The notes: generated from the letters alone by a model not told the origin. 44,148 bases of DNA from Moniliophthora roreri (GCA_001466705.2 LATX02000034.1:1-44148), one strand, 5' to 3'; counted from the first letter of the stretch, positions 21,795 to 32,470 are shown. Translations and numbers: made by a program.

Positions 21795-23460
21795 CCTGCA
21801 TCGGCCGAGTCTGACACCTCGTTGGATGCTACACCACCCTCTGTTTTGCCTAAACCTCGTACAACGCTCCCCTTGCCTACAAGGAAGCCACATAAGCCCT
21901 CCTGGCCGTACGAACCGATCTACTCCTTACTCAAAACTTGTGCTGCAGAAGCACCCATCTCCATCATCTCTGCTGCAGCATTCCTTTGCACCTTTAATGA
22001 GCCTGGTGCACAGCAATTCACTCTCTATGCTATGGACCCAAGCACAGAGTCTTCTGGTAAGGCTGGCGACATTGAGCCAGTTGATATGTCCGCCGTCCCT
22101 ACTCCCTATCACGAGTTCACATCCATTTTCGATGAAGATCTTTCCTGGAAGCTTGCCGACCACTGAGAGTTCGATCTGAAGATTGAACTTGAGGAAGGAG
22201 CTCAGCCACCTCTCAGCCGAGTTTACCCTCTCTTGGGCAATGAGCTGGCAGCTCTCTGGGAATTCCTAGACGACAATCTTTGCAGTGGTTTCATCACCTC
22301 CTCAGGCTCTCCCTTTGGAGCACTGGTACTCTTCATTAAGAAGAAATCTGGGGCCCTATGCCTGTGTGTGGATTTCCGAGGTCTTAACAAGATCACCAAG
22401 AAGGATCGCTATCCTCTTCCTCTCATTTCCGACCTACTTGATGCCCCGAGTAAGGCCAAAGTCTATACCAAGCTCGATCTTCACCATGCATACCATCTCA
22501 TATGAATTGCTGAAGGTGACGAGTGGAAAACTGCATTCCGGACCCGATATGGCTCTTATCAATGGAATGTCATCCCCAAAGGACTCACCAACGCTCCTGC
22601 TGCTTTCCAGCACTTCATCAATTCCATCTTCGCTGATCTCTTGGACGTCTGTGTTGTCGTCTATCTTGACAACATTCTCATCTATTCTGAGAACATGGAC
22701 AATCATGAAAAGCATGTTAAGGAAGTCCTCCGACAGTTGAAAAAGCACAGCTTATATTGTAATCCGAAGAAGTGCGAGTTCCACGTATCCGAATGTGAAT
22801 TCCTTGGCTTCATACTCTCACCTGACGGCTTCCGCATGGCTGAAGATAAGGTCCGAGCTATCACTGACTGGCCTGTTCCCCGAAAAATCAAAGACATCCA
22901 ATCCTTTCTAGGGTTCTGTAATTTCTACCACCAGTTCATCTACGGCTACTCCGACATCACTATTCCTCTCACTTGACTCACTAGGAAGGACGTCCGATGG
23001 AACTGGAGACCTGAGGCTCAAAAAGCATTTGAAGACCTTAAGGAAGCTTTCACCCGAGCACTGGTACTGACTCACTGGGAACCCAACTGCCCAATCACAA
23101 TTGAAACCTACACATCCGACTATGCTATTGCCGCCATTCTTTCCATTACTCTTTCCAACAGCGAACTCCATCCAGTCGCTTTCCTTTCTCGAACCCTCAC
23201 TGGAGCCGAACTCAACTACAACATGCATGACAAAGAATTGCTAGCCATCTTCAAAGCATTCAAGTCGTGGCGTCACTACCTCAAAGGTGCTGCTAACCCA
23301 ATCGACATCATCACTGACCACAAGAACTTGGAATACTTCTCCACTACCAAGATTCTCACCCAACGACAAGTCTGATGGTCAGAGTACTTATCTGCCTTCA
23401 ACATGGTAATTCATTTTCGGCCAGGAAGGTTGGGTGCCAAGCCTGATGCCCTAACTAGAC
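21795..23460 (+). pseudogene. E2 reverse transcriptase and RNase H, YLDD changed to YLDN
   Basis: RT motifs appear in order: [66 protein letters not shown], then YLDNILIYS at about 22661-22687 with the second catalytic Asp changed to Asn. The thumb and connection follow ([28 protein letters not shown]). RNase H shows TYTSDYAIAAILS, where the first catalytic Asp is replaced by Tyr, with later HDKELLAI and ITDHKNLEYF intact. TGA stops at 22164, 22502, 22974 and 23373 sit where relatives have Arg. Confidence 0.9.
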
Positions 23461-23854
23461 GTTGGGACGTCTACCCTAAAGAGGGGGATACTGGCTATGT
23501 GTCAGTCAATCTACAGAATCTTCGGCTGATCTTTACCAAAGAACAACTCATCTCCTCACTCCGGGCAACCTATGTAGAGGAATCCATTCTCCAAGCAAGT
23601 GTTCTCATAGACATCGAGAAACTCCATTCCGACATCCAAACTGCTCTTCCCTCTGGCCCTGAAGCCGTTGCGGGCATGCAACATGCGCAGAAAGGTCACA
23701 ACCGATGGACAGTCGATGACTCTGGTCTCCTCTGACTAGACGACAGGATCTTTGTACTCTCGGCCAACAACCTCCACCTACAAGTCTGTAAGCATCATTA
23801 CGACCACATCCTTGCCGGTCACTTTGGCCAGAACCATACACTAGCCACTACGTA
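23461..23854 (+). pseudogene. E2 integrase, N-terminal part up to the foldback element
   Basis: The frame continues from RNase H through the linker ([18 protein letters not shown]) to the zinc-binding region: HHYDHILAGHFGQNHTLATTY keeps both His ligands. A TGA lies at 23733-23735 before LDDRIFVLS. The frame stops at the foldback insertion; the CxxC half of the zinc finger and the first two catalytic Asp residues are absent from the whole element. Confidence 0.8.
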
Positions 23855-25085
23855 CAAGGTGTTCTTTTAACATGATTTTCTTATTGAGAAAACACTTGAT
23901 CTTCTTGCAAAGAGAATTTTTATAAAATCATATATAAATTCTAAATTTCAATCATGTCCTCTCAACAAGAATATGCCTGGAGAATACTGAATTTTCAGCA
24001 GCAAAAGATATGGAATTTTCAAATTCTGAGAATGAAAAGATAATACAATATATTAGAATAGTTTCCATACTGAGAAAACATTAAATTTTCTCTAGTTGAA
24101 GATCCTCAGAAAATGCTGATAAGATAAGATAAAAATTCCACATTTTCTATTGTGGGAAAGTCAGAGAAAACACTAGGAAAACACTAGGAAAATAGTAGGA
24201 AAATTATATGAAAACACTATATTTTAAAGCAGTTCTTAGATAGTTTTCATATAGTTTTCCTTTTGTATTTAACATTTTTTCTTTAATATAAAATTCAAAA
24301 TCTTATATTTGTTTTCTAAATGTTTTCTCACTATTTTATAAGGCAGAAAATTTAGTATATTTGTAATTAGAAAATTAAAGGATAATTCTATAACTTCATT
24401 ATTACAAAATAATCAAANGCTTCCAGACAACACTCAGAAAATTCTATTAGTTTCAAGTTATCATCACATATTGAAAACAGCAAGCATACTCTGGATTTTA
24501 ATTTCCAGAAGAGTCTGTGTTTTTTGATTATTTTGTAATAATGAAGTTATAGAATTATCCTTTAATTTTCTAATTACAAATATACTAAATTTTCTGCCTT
24601 ATAAAATAGTGAGAAAACATTTAGAAAACAAATATAAGATTTTGAATTTTATATTAAAGAAAAAATGTTAAATACAAAAGGAAAACTATATGAAAACTAT
24701 CTAAGAACTGCTTTAAAATATAGTGTTTTCATATAATTTTCCTACTATTTTCCTAGTGTTTTCCTAGTGTTTTCTCTGACTTTCCCACAATAGAAAATGT
24801 GGAATTTTTATCTTATCTTATTAGCATTTTCTGAGCATTTTCAACCAGAGAAAATTTAATGTTTTCTCAGTATGGAAATTATTCTAATATATTGTATTAT
24901 CTATTAATTCTCAGAATCTGAAAATTCCATATCTTTTGCTACTGAAAATTTAGTATTCTCCAGGCATATTCTTGTTGAGAGGACACAATTGAAATTTAGA
25001 ATTTATATATGGTTTTATAAAAATTCTCTTTGCAAGAAGATTAAGTGTTTTCTCAATGAGAAAACCATGTTAAAAGAAGACTTTG
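23855..25085. repeat. 1.23-kb foldback palindrome, two 563-bp arms
   Basis: Left arm 23855-24417 and right arm 24523-25085 are inverted copies of equal length, roughly 95% identical, around a 105-bp loop that includes the N at 24418. The ends are CAARGTSTTCTTTTAACATG inverted, and each is bordered by TA (23853-23854 and 25086-25087), as in Tc1/mariner-type MITEs. The sequence is strongly A+T-rich with repeated TTTTC/GAAAA words and has no open frame. It sits inside the integrase gene of E2. The left arm ends exactly at the N, so the loop size is uncertain. Confidence 0.82.
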
Positions 25086-25736
25086 TACATAGTGAGCCCT
25101 GAACATGACGTTGCACTTCACTTCCAGTTACCACCCCGAAGCCAATGGACAAACTGAATGAGCAAACCAGACATTGGAACAGTATCTTCGGATGTACTGC
25201 ACTTACCAGCAGGACAACTGGGATGTCTTGTTACCTCTTGCAGAGTTCACTTACAACAATGCTTCTAACGCTTCCACAGGTGTCTCTCCTTTCTTCGCCA
25301 ATAAGGGATACCACCCGAACATCACAGTACACCTGGAATACCATCTCACATCTCAGAAAGCTTGCAACTATGTCAGCAACCTTGATGATGTACACCAGTT
25401 CTTATGCGACAAGATCAAGGCTGCCCAGGAAGCTTACAAAACCATGGCCGATAACTGACGAAAACCCGCACCTGATTTCCAAGTTGGCCAACAAGTCTAC
25501 ATTCTAGCCAAGCACATTAAGACAACTCAGCCGACGAAGAAGCTTTCAGAAAAGTATTTAGGTCTGTATACCATCATTGCTCAACCCAGCTCTAATGCCT
25601 TCACCATCCAACTTCCTGACTACCTTTCCAGCATTCACCCCGTTTTCCATGTATCCCAACTCGAACCCTTTCACCCTTCCGAAATACCTAACCGCACTGA
25701 ACCACCACCACCTCTGGTCGAGATTGATGATGAAGG
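25086..25736 (+). pseudogene. E2 integrase, C-terminal part
   Basis: After the foldback element the frame resumes at ALNMTLHFTSSYHPEANGQ, just before the third catalytic residue, Glu in ANQTLEQYL. Next are the conserved helix QQDNWDVLLPLAEFTYNN and the C-terminal domain (APDFQVGQQVYILAKHI, PVFHVSQLEPFHP). About 140 residues that should lie between LATTY and ALNM are missing, including both catalytic Asp. TGA codons at about 25160 and 25456 replace Arg. Confidence 0.85.
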
Positions 25737-25998
25737 TGAACCTCATTATGAGATATCCAAGATCTTAGACTCAAAGTTGGATCAGCAGTGTAAGTGTCAG
25801 TTACGGTACCTCGTGAAGTGGGCCGGCTATAAAGGTACAGACGAAGAAATCCAATGGGTTTTGGCTGAGGATTTAGACCCAGATGAAGCACTTGACAATT
25901 TCCACTCCAATCTCTCAACCCAACATAAACCTGGCCCTCTTGACAAACACAAGGCCACCCTCACACAATACTCAGCACTTCAGCTGGTTAAACTTTGA
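25737..25998 (+). pseudogene. E2 chromodomain
   Basis: The C-terminus of the polyprotein has HYEISKILDSKL followed by LRYLVKWAGYKGTDEEIQW and LAEDLDPDEALDNFH, the chromodomain layout with its aromatic positions (Y, W and W) present. It ends with TGA at 25996-25998. In chromoviruses this domain is fused to integrase and guides insertion into heterochromatin. Confidence 0.85.
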
Positions 25999-26149
25999 GT
26001 TTTCTTTCTTGCATCACACTTCTTGACTCAATGCACATAACTAATTATTCATATTTAATTTTTGCCAAGATAATTTTTCTTCTATGATACTCTACAGTTG
26101 TCTGTATCGGTGGGTGTATCCAAGAAACAAGATGATGTTCAGCCGGCCG
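25999..26149. other. Gap between pol and the convergent antisense gene
   Basis: About 150 bp separate the end of the chromodomain (plus) from the stop of the antisense frame (minus). The sequence is T-rich and may carry the 3' ends of antisense transcripts. Confidence 0.4.
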
Positions 26150-27508
26150 TCACTTCTCTTCTTCCTCCTCTCCATTGTCAACCTCCTCCTCACCTGATCT
26201 GTCCTTTTCTACCGCCTTTCCCTTTCCCTTGTCGACCTTAGTTTCCTCCTCCTCGTCTGACAGTGCAATTTCATAGACGTCCAGCACCTGCACCAAATGT
26301 TGCGTCTGACTCTCTGCCTTCTTCTCCAATGCCTCTACTCAGCCGGACAACTTGTTCAAACGATCGTTCATCTCCTCTCTCATCTGCTTGACTTCAAGCA
26401 GAATGAGTCAGCCGAGTTCTGCAGGGTCCTCCTCTCCAACAAAGTCTGCATCTGAGTCCTCGACAAAGGGCCTGCTCTTTGGAAGACCAGGAGCCTTCTC
26501 CTTCTTCTTCGAGGGTCCAGCCACGCTCTTGGAAGGTCCCGCAGCCATGGAGACGAAGCTACACTTCACCTTGGAAGTACGGCAAGCCAAGCACACACCA
26601 ATCGGCCTGGCTTGACCACTGGTAGTCTCCACCTGACGTTGGCATGCCCTACCACGAGCAGTGCAGCCTTCACATTCTATCGTCAAGTCAGTCTGGCCGA
26701 GATGTTGAAGTTCATACGACAACTTACCTTCGCCCTCCTGCACCTCCATCCAGACACCAGAGTCAGTCTCCATCTCTTCCTCAGCTCTCAGATGCTTATG
26801 ATGGGTTACAGGCGAAGTCAACTCACATGGCCATTTGGTGGAGTCACCTAACGAAGGCAACTCAATGTAGTCCAATCGATAAGTGACCGCTGCCTTACCC
26901 TTACATTTGCCACCCGATCGTGTCATATGAGGTGACTCCTCGACCGCGGTACTCACACTCCCTCACATGGTAGCAGAAGACACTGCATGAGTCACCATTT
27001 GACGTTCTCTCTCCTTCTCCTTCTCAGCTTTCTCCCTCGCAGCCCTCTCCGCACGCTCCCGTTCTTTGGCTTCCTGCTGTTCTCGCAGCCACTCCTTGAT
27101 CTGCCCATTTTCAATCTGCTTGTAAGCAGACCGAAAATGCTTCCAGTCCAACAACCGTTCCTCCCATGCAGCCAACTCCTCTTCCCACTCAGCTGAAATC
27201 CAAGCTCACTCTTTAGTATCTGCCCTGCAGCAGGCTCCCCATGCTCCCAGCTTTTCACCAGGTGCCTGCTTGACCGGAGGAGGAAATTCGGAGTTGGGAA
27301 TGGGGGCAGGGAACTCCATGGTTGGACAATCTTCACCCATCTCCTTGAGCACCAGAGGGTCGTTCCACGTACAAGTCGCCCAAGGATACGTGCATTGTCC
27401 AATGTTCAGGATGTGAGTCACCGGATACTGAAGAGGGGACGAGAAGTCCGCGTTGTCGATGTTGGTAAGGTCGATAACTTCGTATGAGTTGGATGGTTTG
27501 GCCAACAT
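26150..27508 (-). pseudogene. Antisense accessory gene of E2: Zn2Cys6-like cluster protein, about 452 codons
   Basis: One minus frame runs from ATG 27508 to TGA 26152-26150, broken only by four TGA codons (27206, 26963, 26408 and one near 26340), each plausibly a former CGA. The protein would have an N-terminal region (MLAKPSNSYEVIDLTNID), a charged coiled coil (EAKERERAERAAREKAEKEK), a cysteine module, a Ser/Lys linker, a second helix (EVKQMREEMNDRLNKLS) and an acidic end. The cysteines are CEGCTARGRAC, 16 residues, then CLACRTSKVKC, so CX2CX6C twice: the spacing of fungal binuclear zinc clusters with a long loop. The inference is a DNA-binding regulator or chromatin factor. A gene antisense to gag-pol is unusual. 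Confidence 0.7.
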
Positions 27509-27651
27509 GTTTTCTGATGGGGGAAGTGATGGACTTCAATCTTTTCCCAAGGCTTTTTATATCCTGACACTGCCACTGGACACATGACACCCAGGATAGT
27601 TCTTTCTATTTCTTTCCATTTCCTTTTTTGGTATGTTCCTCCAGGGTTGGA
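27509..27651 (-). promoter_or_regulatory. Likely promoter of the antisense gene
   Basis: On minus, GATATAAAAAGCC (27563-27551) is a good TATA box about 45 nt upstream of the ATG at 27508. This would place the RNA start about 15-20 nt before the ATG. It lies between the antisense frame and the polypurine tract of E2. Confidence 0.6.
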
Positions 27652-27668
27652 ACCTAAGGGGGGGATAC
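27652..27668 (+). other. E2 polypurine tract
   Basis: AAGGGGGGGATAC directly precedes the TGTTACGCC start of the 3' LTR. It is the expected priming site for plus-strand synthesis. Confidence 0.85.
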
Positions 27669-27680
27669 TGTTACGCCCAT
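27669..27680 (+). repeat. First 12 bp of E2 3' LTR
   Basis: TGTTACGCCCAT matches the LTR start with CpG-type changes (5' LTR TGTTATGCCTGT). The LTR is interrupted here by a solo LTR and resumes at 29096. Confidence 0.8.
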
Positions 27681-29095
27681 TGTAGAGACAGAAACTCTAT
27701 CTTCTATGCAGAACTGCTACACACTATCTTCACTCCAAAGTGCACTCTAAACAGGTCTTCTGCAACTAAAAGCTGCTACTGACACACACACACACAACAC
27801 ACCAATAGAGGCTTCTAAGAGTGATAAAGCACTGTATAAGTCTACTAGGAGACTGAGTCTATCTCAAGTGTGATTCGGGGTGAGAAGGGAACAGAACCCT
27901 TTATATCTCAATTGACCAGATTAAGTTGGTATAGGATTGTGGAGTCCAAAGACTCTAATGGGGACGACTCAAGTGTAGTACTCAAGTCACAAAGTGTAAG
28001 TTTTATAATGAGTGGTTTATTGGTGGTTTATAACTGAATATACACAGTGAGGCAAGATATATATGTATAAATCTCGGCTCGACTAGAAGCGGCTGACTGG
28101 CAAGTGCATAGACTTGGTCTGAAAGCTGTGTGGAGGTCTAAATTGACACTGCGCGGGGCTATAGGGTGCAAGTACCAGTCAGTGCTTGAGCCTGCATCTA
28201 CAAGTACAGCTCTTTATATACAGAATGATAATTGGAAATAACAAAATAAAAGGTAAACGAGTGTGATCTAGTTTAGGGTATAAATTGTACGTGTTCATGC
28301 ATAAAAGTCCAATTCTGCGTAGCAATTAACTATGTTGGGTATATTTAAGGACCAAACAGTCAGTTTATTATGTTTCAGCTCTGTGCAGAGTGTTGCTGGG
28401 TCAAATGATCCTTCCACGTAGCCACTGGTCTGGACTGGCTTTGTATGTGGACATGTCTCCCTTTCCTCTGGTTTTCTTCTGTGTAGCTGCTTTCTACCAT
28501 CGGATTGGTGGATAACATATTCTAGGCATCCATCGTATTCAATCTCCTGCTGTCCCACGTACAATCCTTGTAGGTCATTATCGATTTCCTGTGTGCATGT
28601 TGCCCATCATTGGTTCCGTGTACACCTGAATAAGTCGTTGTATCTGCCTGGGAGTGTCTTTGAAGCTCCGCATAGGAACAAGTTCCAACTGTGTACTAGT
28701 TTTGATAGTAATAATGAAGCAACAAGTCTATTGACGCATTATCATGCAATGTGATCGCAAAGTGAACAATCTAGTGCACTTAGACTATGGATCCCACTGA
28801 TATCTATTCCTTTGTATCAAGAATTGGTGGTTTCTGGTCTGTTTTATTGACCAAGGACCCTCACAGTGATGCTTCACTGTAATGTAGAGGGCTAGTATAG
28901 TCTACTAACCTCATCTAAATTGTGTTACAGTGTCAATTATTAGACTTATTAGACACAGTGCTTAAAGCTTAGACGCTGTATTAGAGCTATCGGGTTATCA
29001 AGTCATGTGAATATCACATGTACTCTGGGCTCTTTTTCTAGAATTTGACGTGAAAAATGCACAATTTTGTGTCTAGGCCAAAATTAGGCACATCA
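27681..29095 (-). repeat. Solo LTR S1 inside the E2 3' LTR (1,415 bp)
   Basis: The insert reads TGTAGAGACA...GGCACATCA, that is TG...CA, between E2 LTR bases. CCAT (27677-27680) and CCGT (29096-29099) look like a 4-bp target duplication, one copy having lost its CpG. A TATA box on minus (CTGTATATAAAGAG, about 28222-28209) suggests minus orientation. No retrotransposon genes accompany it. A related, truncated copy is at 35421-36384. Confidence 0.75.
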
Positions 29096-29530
29096 CCGTA
29101 TGACTCAGCTCAGCTGTAACTCGTACAAGACCTAGTTAATCGTTCTCCTCCGCCTTATACTACATGTTCCATTAATCTCTGCTTTGTACATCTTATAGCA
29201 TGTTTATCTTGTAGCAATGTCATGGTCATGGTCCTCATGTATCACACATGTTCCCTGCTTATGCCTCTCCCTTTAGTATATAAACTGTTGTATTTTACCA
29301 GTATATCCCAAGTGGAAAATTAATGTTGTTCTACACTCTCCTCTTCTCTCCTCTACTCCACTCTCGATCTCGCTTGTGCAGAGACCCTTCATCTTGGCCA
29401 AGCTCCGTAGTTCAGTAGTGCTGTTGCCAATAGCTTCAGTGAACCCGTCTCCCTTGTACAGTGACCCTTGTACAGCACTCTTCTTGCCATTCAGCTGTAC
29501 TCATCCTTGTGTCTTTGCATAGTCCTAACA
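29096..29530 (+). repeat. Remainder of E2 3' LTR
   Basis: From CCGTATGACTC onward it aligns with 19522-19956 throughout, ending GTCCTAACA. It is followed by GAAAT, the E2 target duplication. Nearly every mismatch against the 5' LTR is a transition in a CpG-derived dinucleotide. Confidence 0.92.
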
Positions 29531-29535
29531 GAAAT

Positions 29536-31042
29536 GACATACACAAGGGAATTGAGGACTAGTGTGAGCCCTGAGCAGCTAGTCAAAGTGAGTAGTAGAG
29601 AAGGATACAAAATATTAGTGGAGTAATGGTTGACAGTAGGCCATACAAGGGTACCCAACCACTGCTAGTATGAAGATAAACAGCGAATCTGAACACAGAG
29701 GAGCATTCTGAAACCTGTAGGGAAACACACCACATCACACCTCTCTATCGAAAGCATACCAAAGGGAATATTTTCACTTTTAACAATATTTTCAATCCAT
29801 ACCCAACTTGAAGGAGGAATAAAAGCCTTCAATGATACATCAATGAGAATATTACCAAGAAACAGATATGAAACAGAGAATGTCAAATTATTGGTGGGGG
29901 ATACTTGAGATACCAATAATCAAATTAGATGAATGAAATAGATGATCAGTTACTGGAAAGGTACCTGTATCATGGAAAGCGGAAGACAAAGCTGTATGAC
30001 AAGAGATAGCATGGCTGGGCTTATGCATACACTTTAGAGGAGAAAATGGAAGCATATTACACATCCACAGAGCAGATGACAATAGACAGAGAAGGAAGGA
30101 ACCATGCAGAGTGGCATGGAAGTATAATATTTTCAAATGGAGTTGGAAGGAGAGCCATTTGATAGAGGAAATTGCAAACGATTAGTGTCAGGAGACTGCA
30201 CAATCGTCATAGAAAAAGAACAAAAGAGATTATGGCTACAAAGCCTGACTACAATTGGACACTGTGATATAGAAATTACCAAACACAGCTCAGTTTATAT
30301 AATATTTAGCACCTGACTTGGTTTTATTTGTATGTGTGACAGATATATTAGATTATTTATATTGTAGGGTATATAAGGGGACATGTTTTGTAGGTGGAAG
30401 GCAGGAGAGATACTGCCCACCAATTACCAGAGTGTATGATGTTGTTGTTCAGGTAGAAGAGCTACCAGCAATCAGTATTTTTTAACCACTTCGGGCTCTA
30501 GCTTATTTAGTTGTGCAAGAGGCGCAGGCTAGTTGAGACCTGAGATTGTATCCCAAACCAGAGATATAAATAAAAGTTAGGAAGAGCTTAGTTTTTAATG
30601 CAAGAGGCATGTTTTCTGATAAGAAGAATATTGTATCAGTTTACCAAGAGGGTAGCTGACATGCATCAGTATAGTCTGGTGTTTCGATGTGAATCAGAGA
30701 GGGTTTCAGGCTAGCAGTGTCTAGAAGATTTGTCCTCTTGAGAATTGTTGCAGAACATAGCTAAGAGGGCTATATTCAGGTACAAGAGGTACCTTTATTC
30801 TCACTTAGAAGAAGTTTATTCTTTGGGCAGTTTCTGGTCAAAATCTATACCAGTATTTGCTTTCAAAGTGATAATAAAACCACAAAACTAATAAATATTA
30901 TACAAAACAAACACCAATCTCAATCTGAGAAGTTGTTTTGAAGGCATTCATCTCTGAACTACTGAGTGAGACATTGAGAATTATTCTTGATGTTGTGGTA
31001 ACAGTGAACCACGCCGAACCAACTCGCACACAAAACTGAGAA
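29536..31042. other. Unassigned insert in E1 between gag and the E2 insertion point
   Basis: In E1, gag should run into protease within a short distance, but about 1.5 kb of unrelated AT-rich DNA follows the gag frame. On plus there is a strong TATA box (GTATATAAGGGG, about 30369-30380) with a downstream A-rich region. This could be the promoter half of another LTR. No terminal repeats, target duplication or confident coding frame was found; minus frames at 29665-29916 and 29888-30136 have no domain. Its nature is unknown. Confidence 0.35.
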
Positions 31043-32450
31043 TCAAGAACTTATATTATACCTTTTTTGGGGGTATTTTGGCACCACAGGCCTCATGTTT
31101 TTATAGTAGAGGCATAGGTTTTTGAGCATCTTCATTGGCTTCTGGGAATTCCCGTACCATGGCCTGAATTTGGACCAAGGCTTCTTTTGAGGTTGGCTTC
31201 TTCCTCTCTCCTTCTCTTGGTTTTCCCTTCTGAGGGCAATCTCGTGACATATGTCCTGTTTTGGCGCATCAGAAGCATCTTCCTTTGGCCATGTACTTCT
31301 TCCTTTCTTCATCAGTAAGTCTCCCATTATTTACTTTATTGATGGATATCTCGTCCTTCTTCTTTTCCTTGGCCATTTGGAACCTTCGTGGTTTTTGTAC
31401 GGCCCTGGCATATTTGAATTGCTCATCGTATCTGATGGCTGCTTCGTACCACCCTTTGAGGTTGGTAGGTCATCCCTGGGGCTGGTTCAAAATTTTGTCT
31501 GATAGGGAGAAGGGGAGTCCTTTGCAGAAAATGTGGATCAACGCCTGATCGTCATATCCTGATTCATCAGCAGCAACGCAGAACTCGTTTACGTAGTTGT
31601 TGGCCTGATCTGTCATCTTTATTTCTTCGATCTTTAGTTGTGGTTCGGCTTGTAGATCTGCTGGGAGATAATGCTTTTTAAATTGTTTCTTCAGTTCATC
31701 CCAGGTTAATTCCACATCTTCGTCTCCTTTGTCAAAGATTTTACTAGTGTAGATCCATTTCCAGGCTTTGGTCTTCGGTCTCCACATATAGGACAACAAG
31801 AAGAGGCATTTCTTCTCATTGGTGTCATAATCGGTAGGGTGCATGCAGATAAAAATCTCGACTTCTGTTAGGAACCGTTTGGTTTCCTTTCTGTCTCCTT
31901 CAAAATGGTCAGGTGTTGCCACTTTGGCTCCCTTCTCCTGTTTCTTCTTCTTCTCCACTTCTTCCAAGACAGCTGTTGCCACTTCGATCATCATCTGACT
32001 CTGGGTCTTCGGATCTTCTTTCAGGCTGCATTTCGGGGTTGAGCTGCCACCTTCAGACATTGTTGTTTCTTCTTCGAAGGCACTGAAGAATGATGAGCTG
32101 GTCAATTTGTCTGGTGAATTCTCTATCTTCTCGTCTGAGGGTTCTGAGCTTGTTTTCATAGGCAAGCCTTCTGCGGTGGATCTGGGGGTTGAGCTGTTCC
32201 TGATCTCTTTGGCTACTGGTTCTTCAGTATCTGTTGTTTCTTCTCACCCAAGCATGCTGCTCAATTCTCGGATGGCGTTCTGCCAGTGTTGGCAGGTTAT
32301 AATTGTATGCGAAGTCAATGTGGGGTTCCCCAGGATGCCGATCCCTAGTTTGGCTAGCCGTTCTGTGACTTTGAGATCTTTGTCGATCTTTCTTTCATCC
32401 TCCGCAGTCAATTGTGATCTGGGTGGAGTTGTGTTTGGTGATGCCTAGAC
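31043..32450 (-). pseudogene. E1 Gag (capsid and zinc knuckle)
   Basis: The minus frame begins near 32450 (SPNTTPPRSQLTAEDERKID; exact start uncertain). After a TGA at about 32247 it continues through an acidic linker into a retrotransposon Gag capsid domain with ATPDHFEGDRKETKRFLTEV, MWRPKTKAWKW, ELKKQFKKHYLPADL and YVNEFCVAADESGYDDQALI, the normal order for this domain. A frame break follows the segment ending NQPQG. The nucleocapsid knuckle is CF-stop-CAKTGHMSRDC, that is a CX2CX4HX4C knuckle whose third residue is now TGA, probably from CGA. Gag would form the particle shell and bind RNA. Decay makes it inactive. Confidence 0.85.
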
Positions 32451-32470
32451 CTTAGGCAGGTCGGCATAGA

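Larger units (their letters stand above)
19514..29530 (+). mobile_element. Retrotransposon E2: Ty3/gypsy chromodomain element with antisense gene (plus), inside E1
   Basis: A 443-bp 5' LTR (19514-19956, TGTTA...TAACA) and an interrupted 3' LTR (27669-27680 plus 29096-29530) are flanked by the target duplication GAAAT at 19509-19513 and 29531-29535. Inside, on plus, are gag, protease, RT, RNase H, integrase and chromodomain, then an antisense open frame and a polypurine tract. The capsid core and the integrase catalytic core are missing, the RT motif is YLDN, and about ten CGA codons have become TGA. It entered E1 between gag and protease, so it is younger than E1, and it later received a solo LTR and a foldback element. 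Confidence 0.93.

Noticed and set aside
25145..25507. 120-codon frame overlapping E2 integrase
   Set aside because: The integrase C-terminus is read in a neighbouring frame with clear motifs (ANQTLEQYL, NWDVLLPLAEF), so this one is a shadow.
27780..27800. CA-repeat as a possible CRISPR or satellite array
   Set aside because: It is a short simple (CA)n run inside the solo LTR, without spacer structure. No CRISPR-like array exists in the window.
29888..30136. Minus-strand hydrophobic frame as a membrane protein
   Set aside because: It is a short, AT-rich stretch with stops on both sides and no partner exons, inside an insert of unknown origin.
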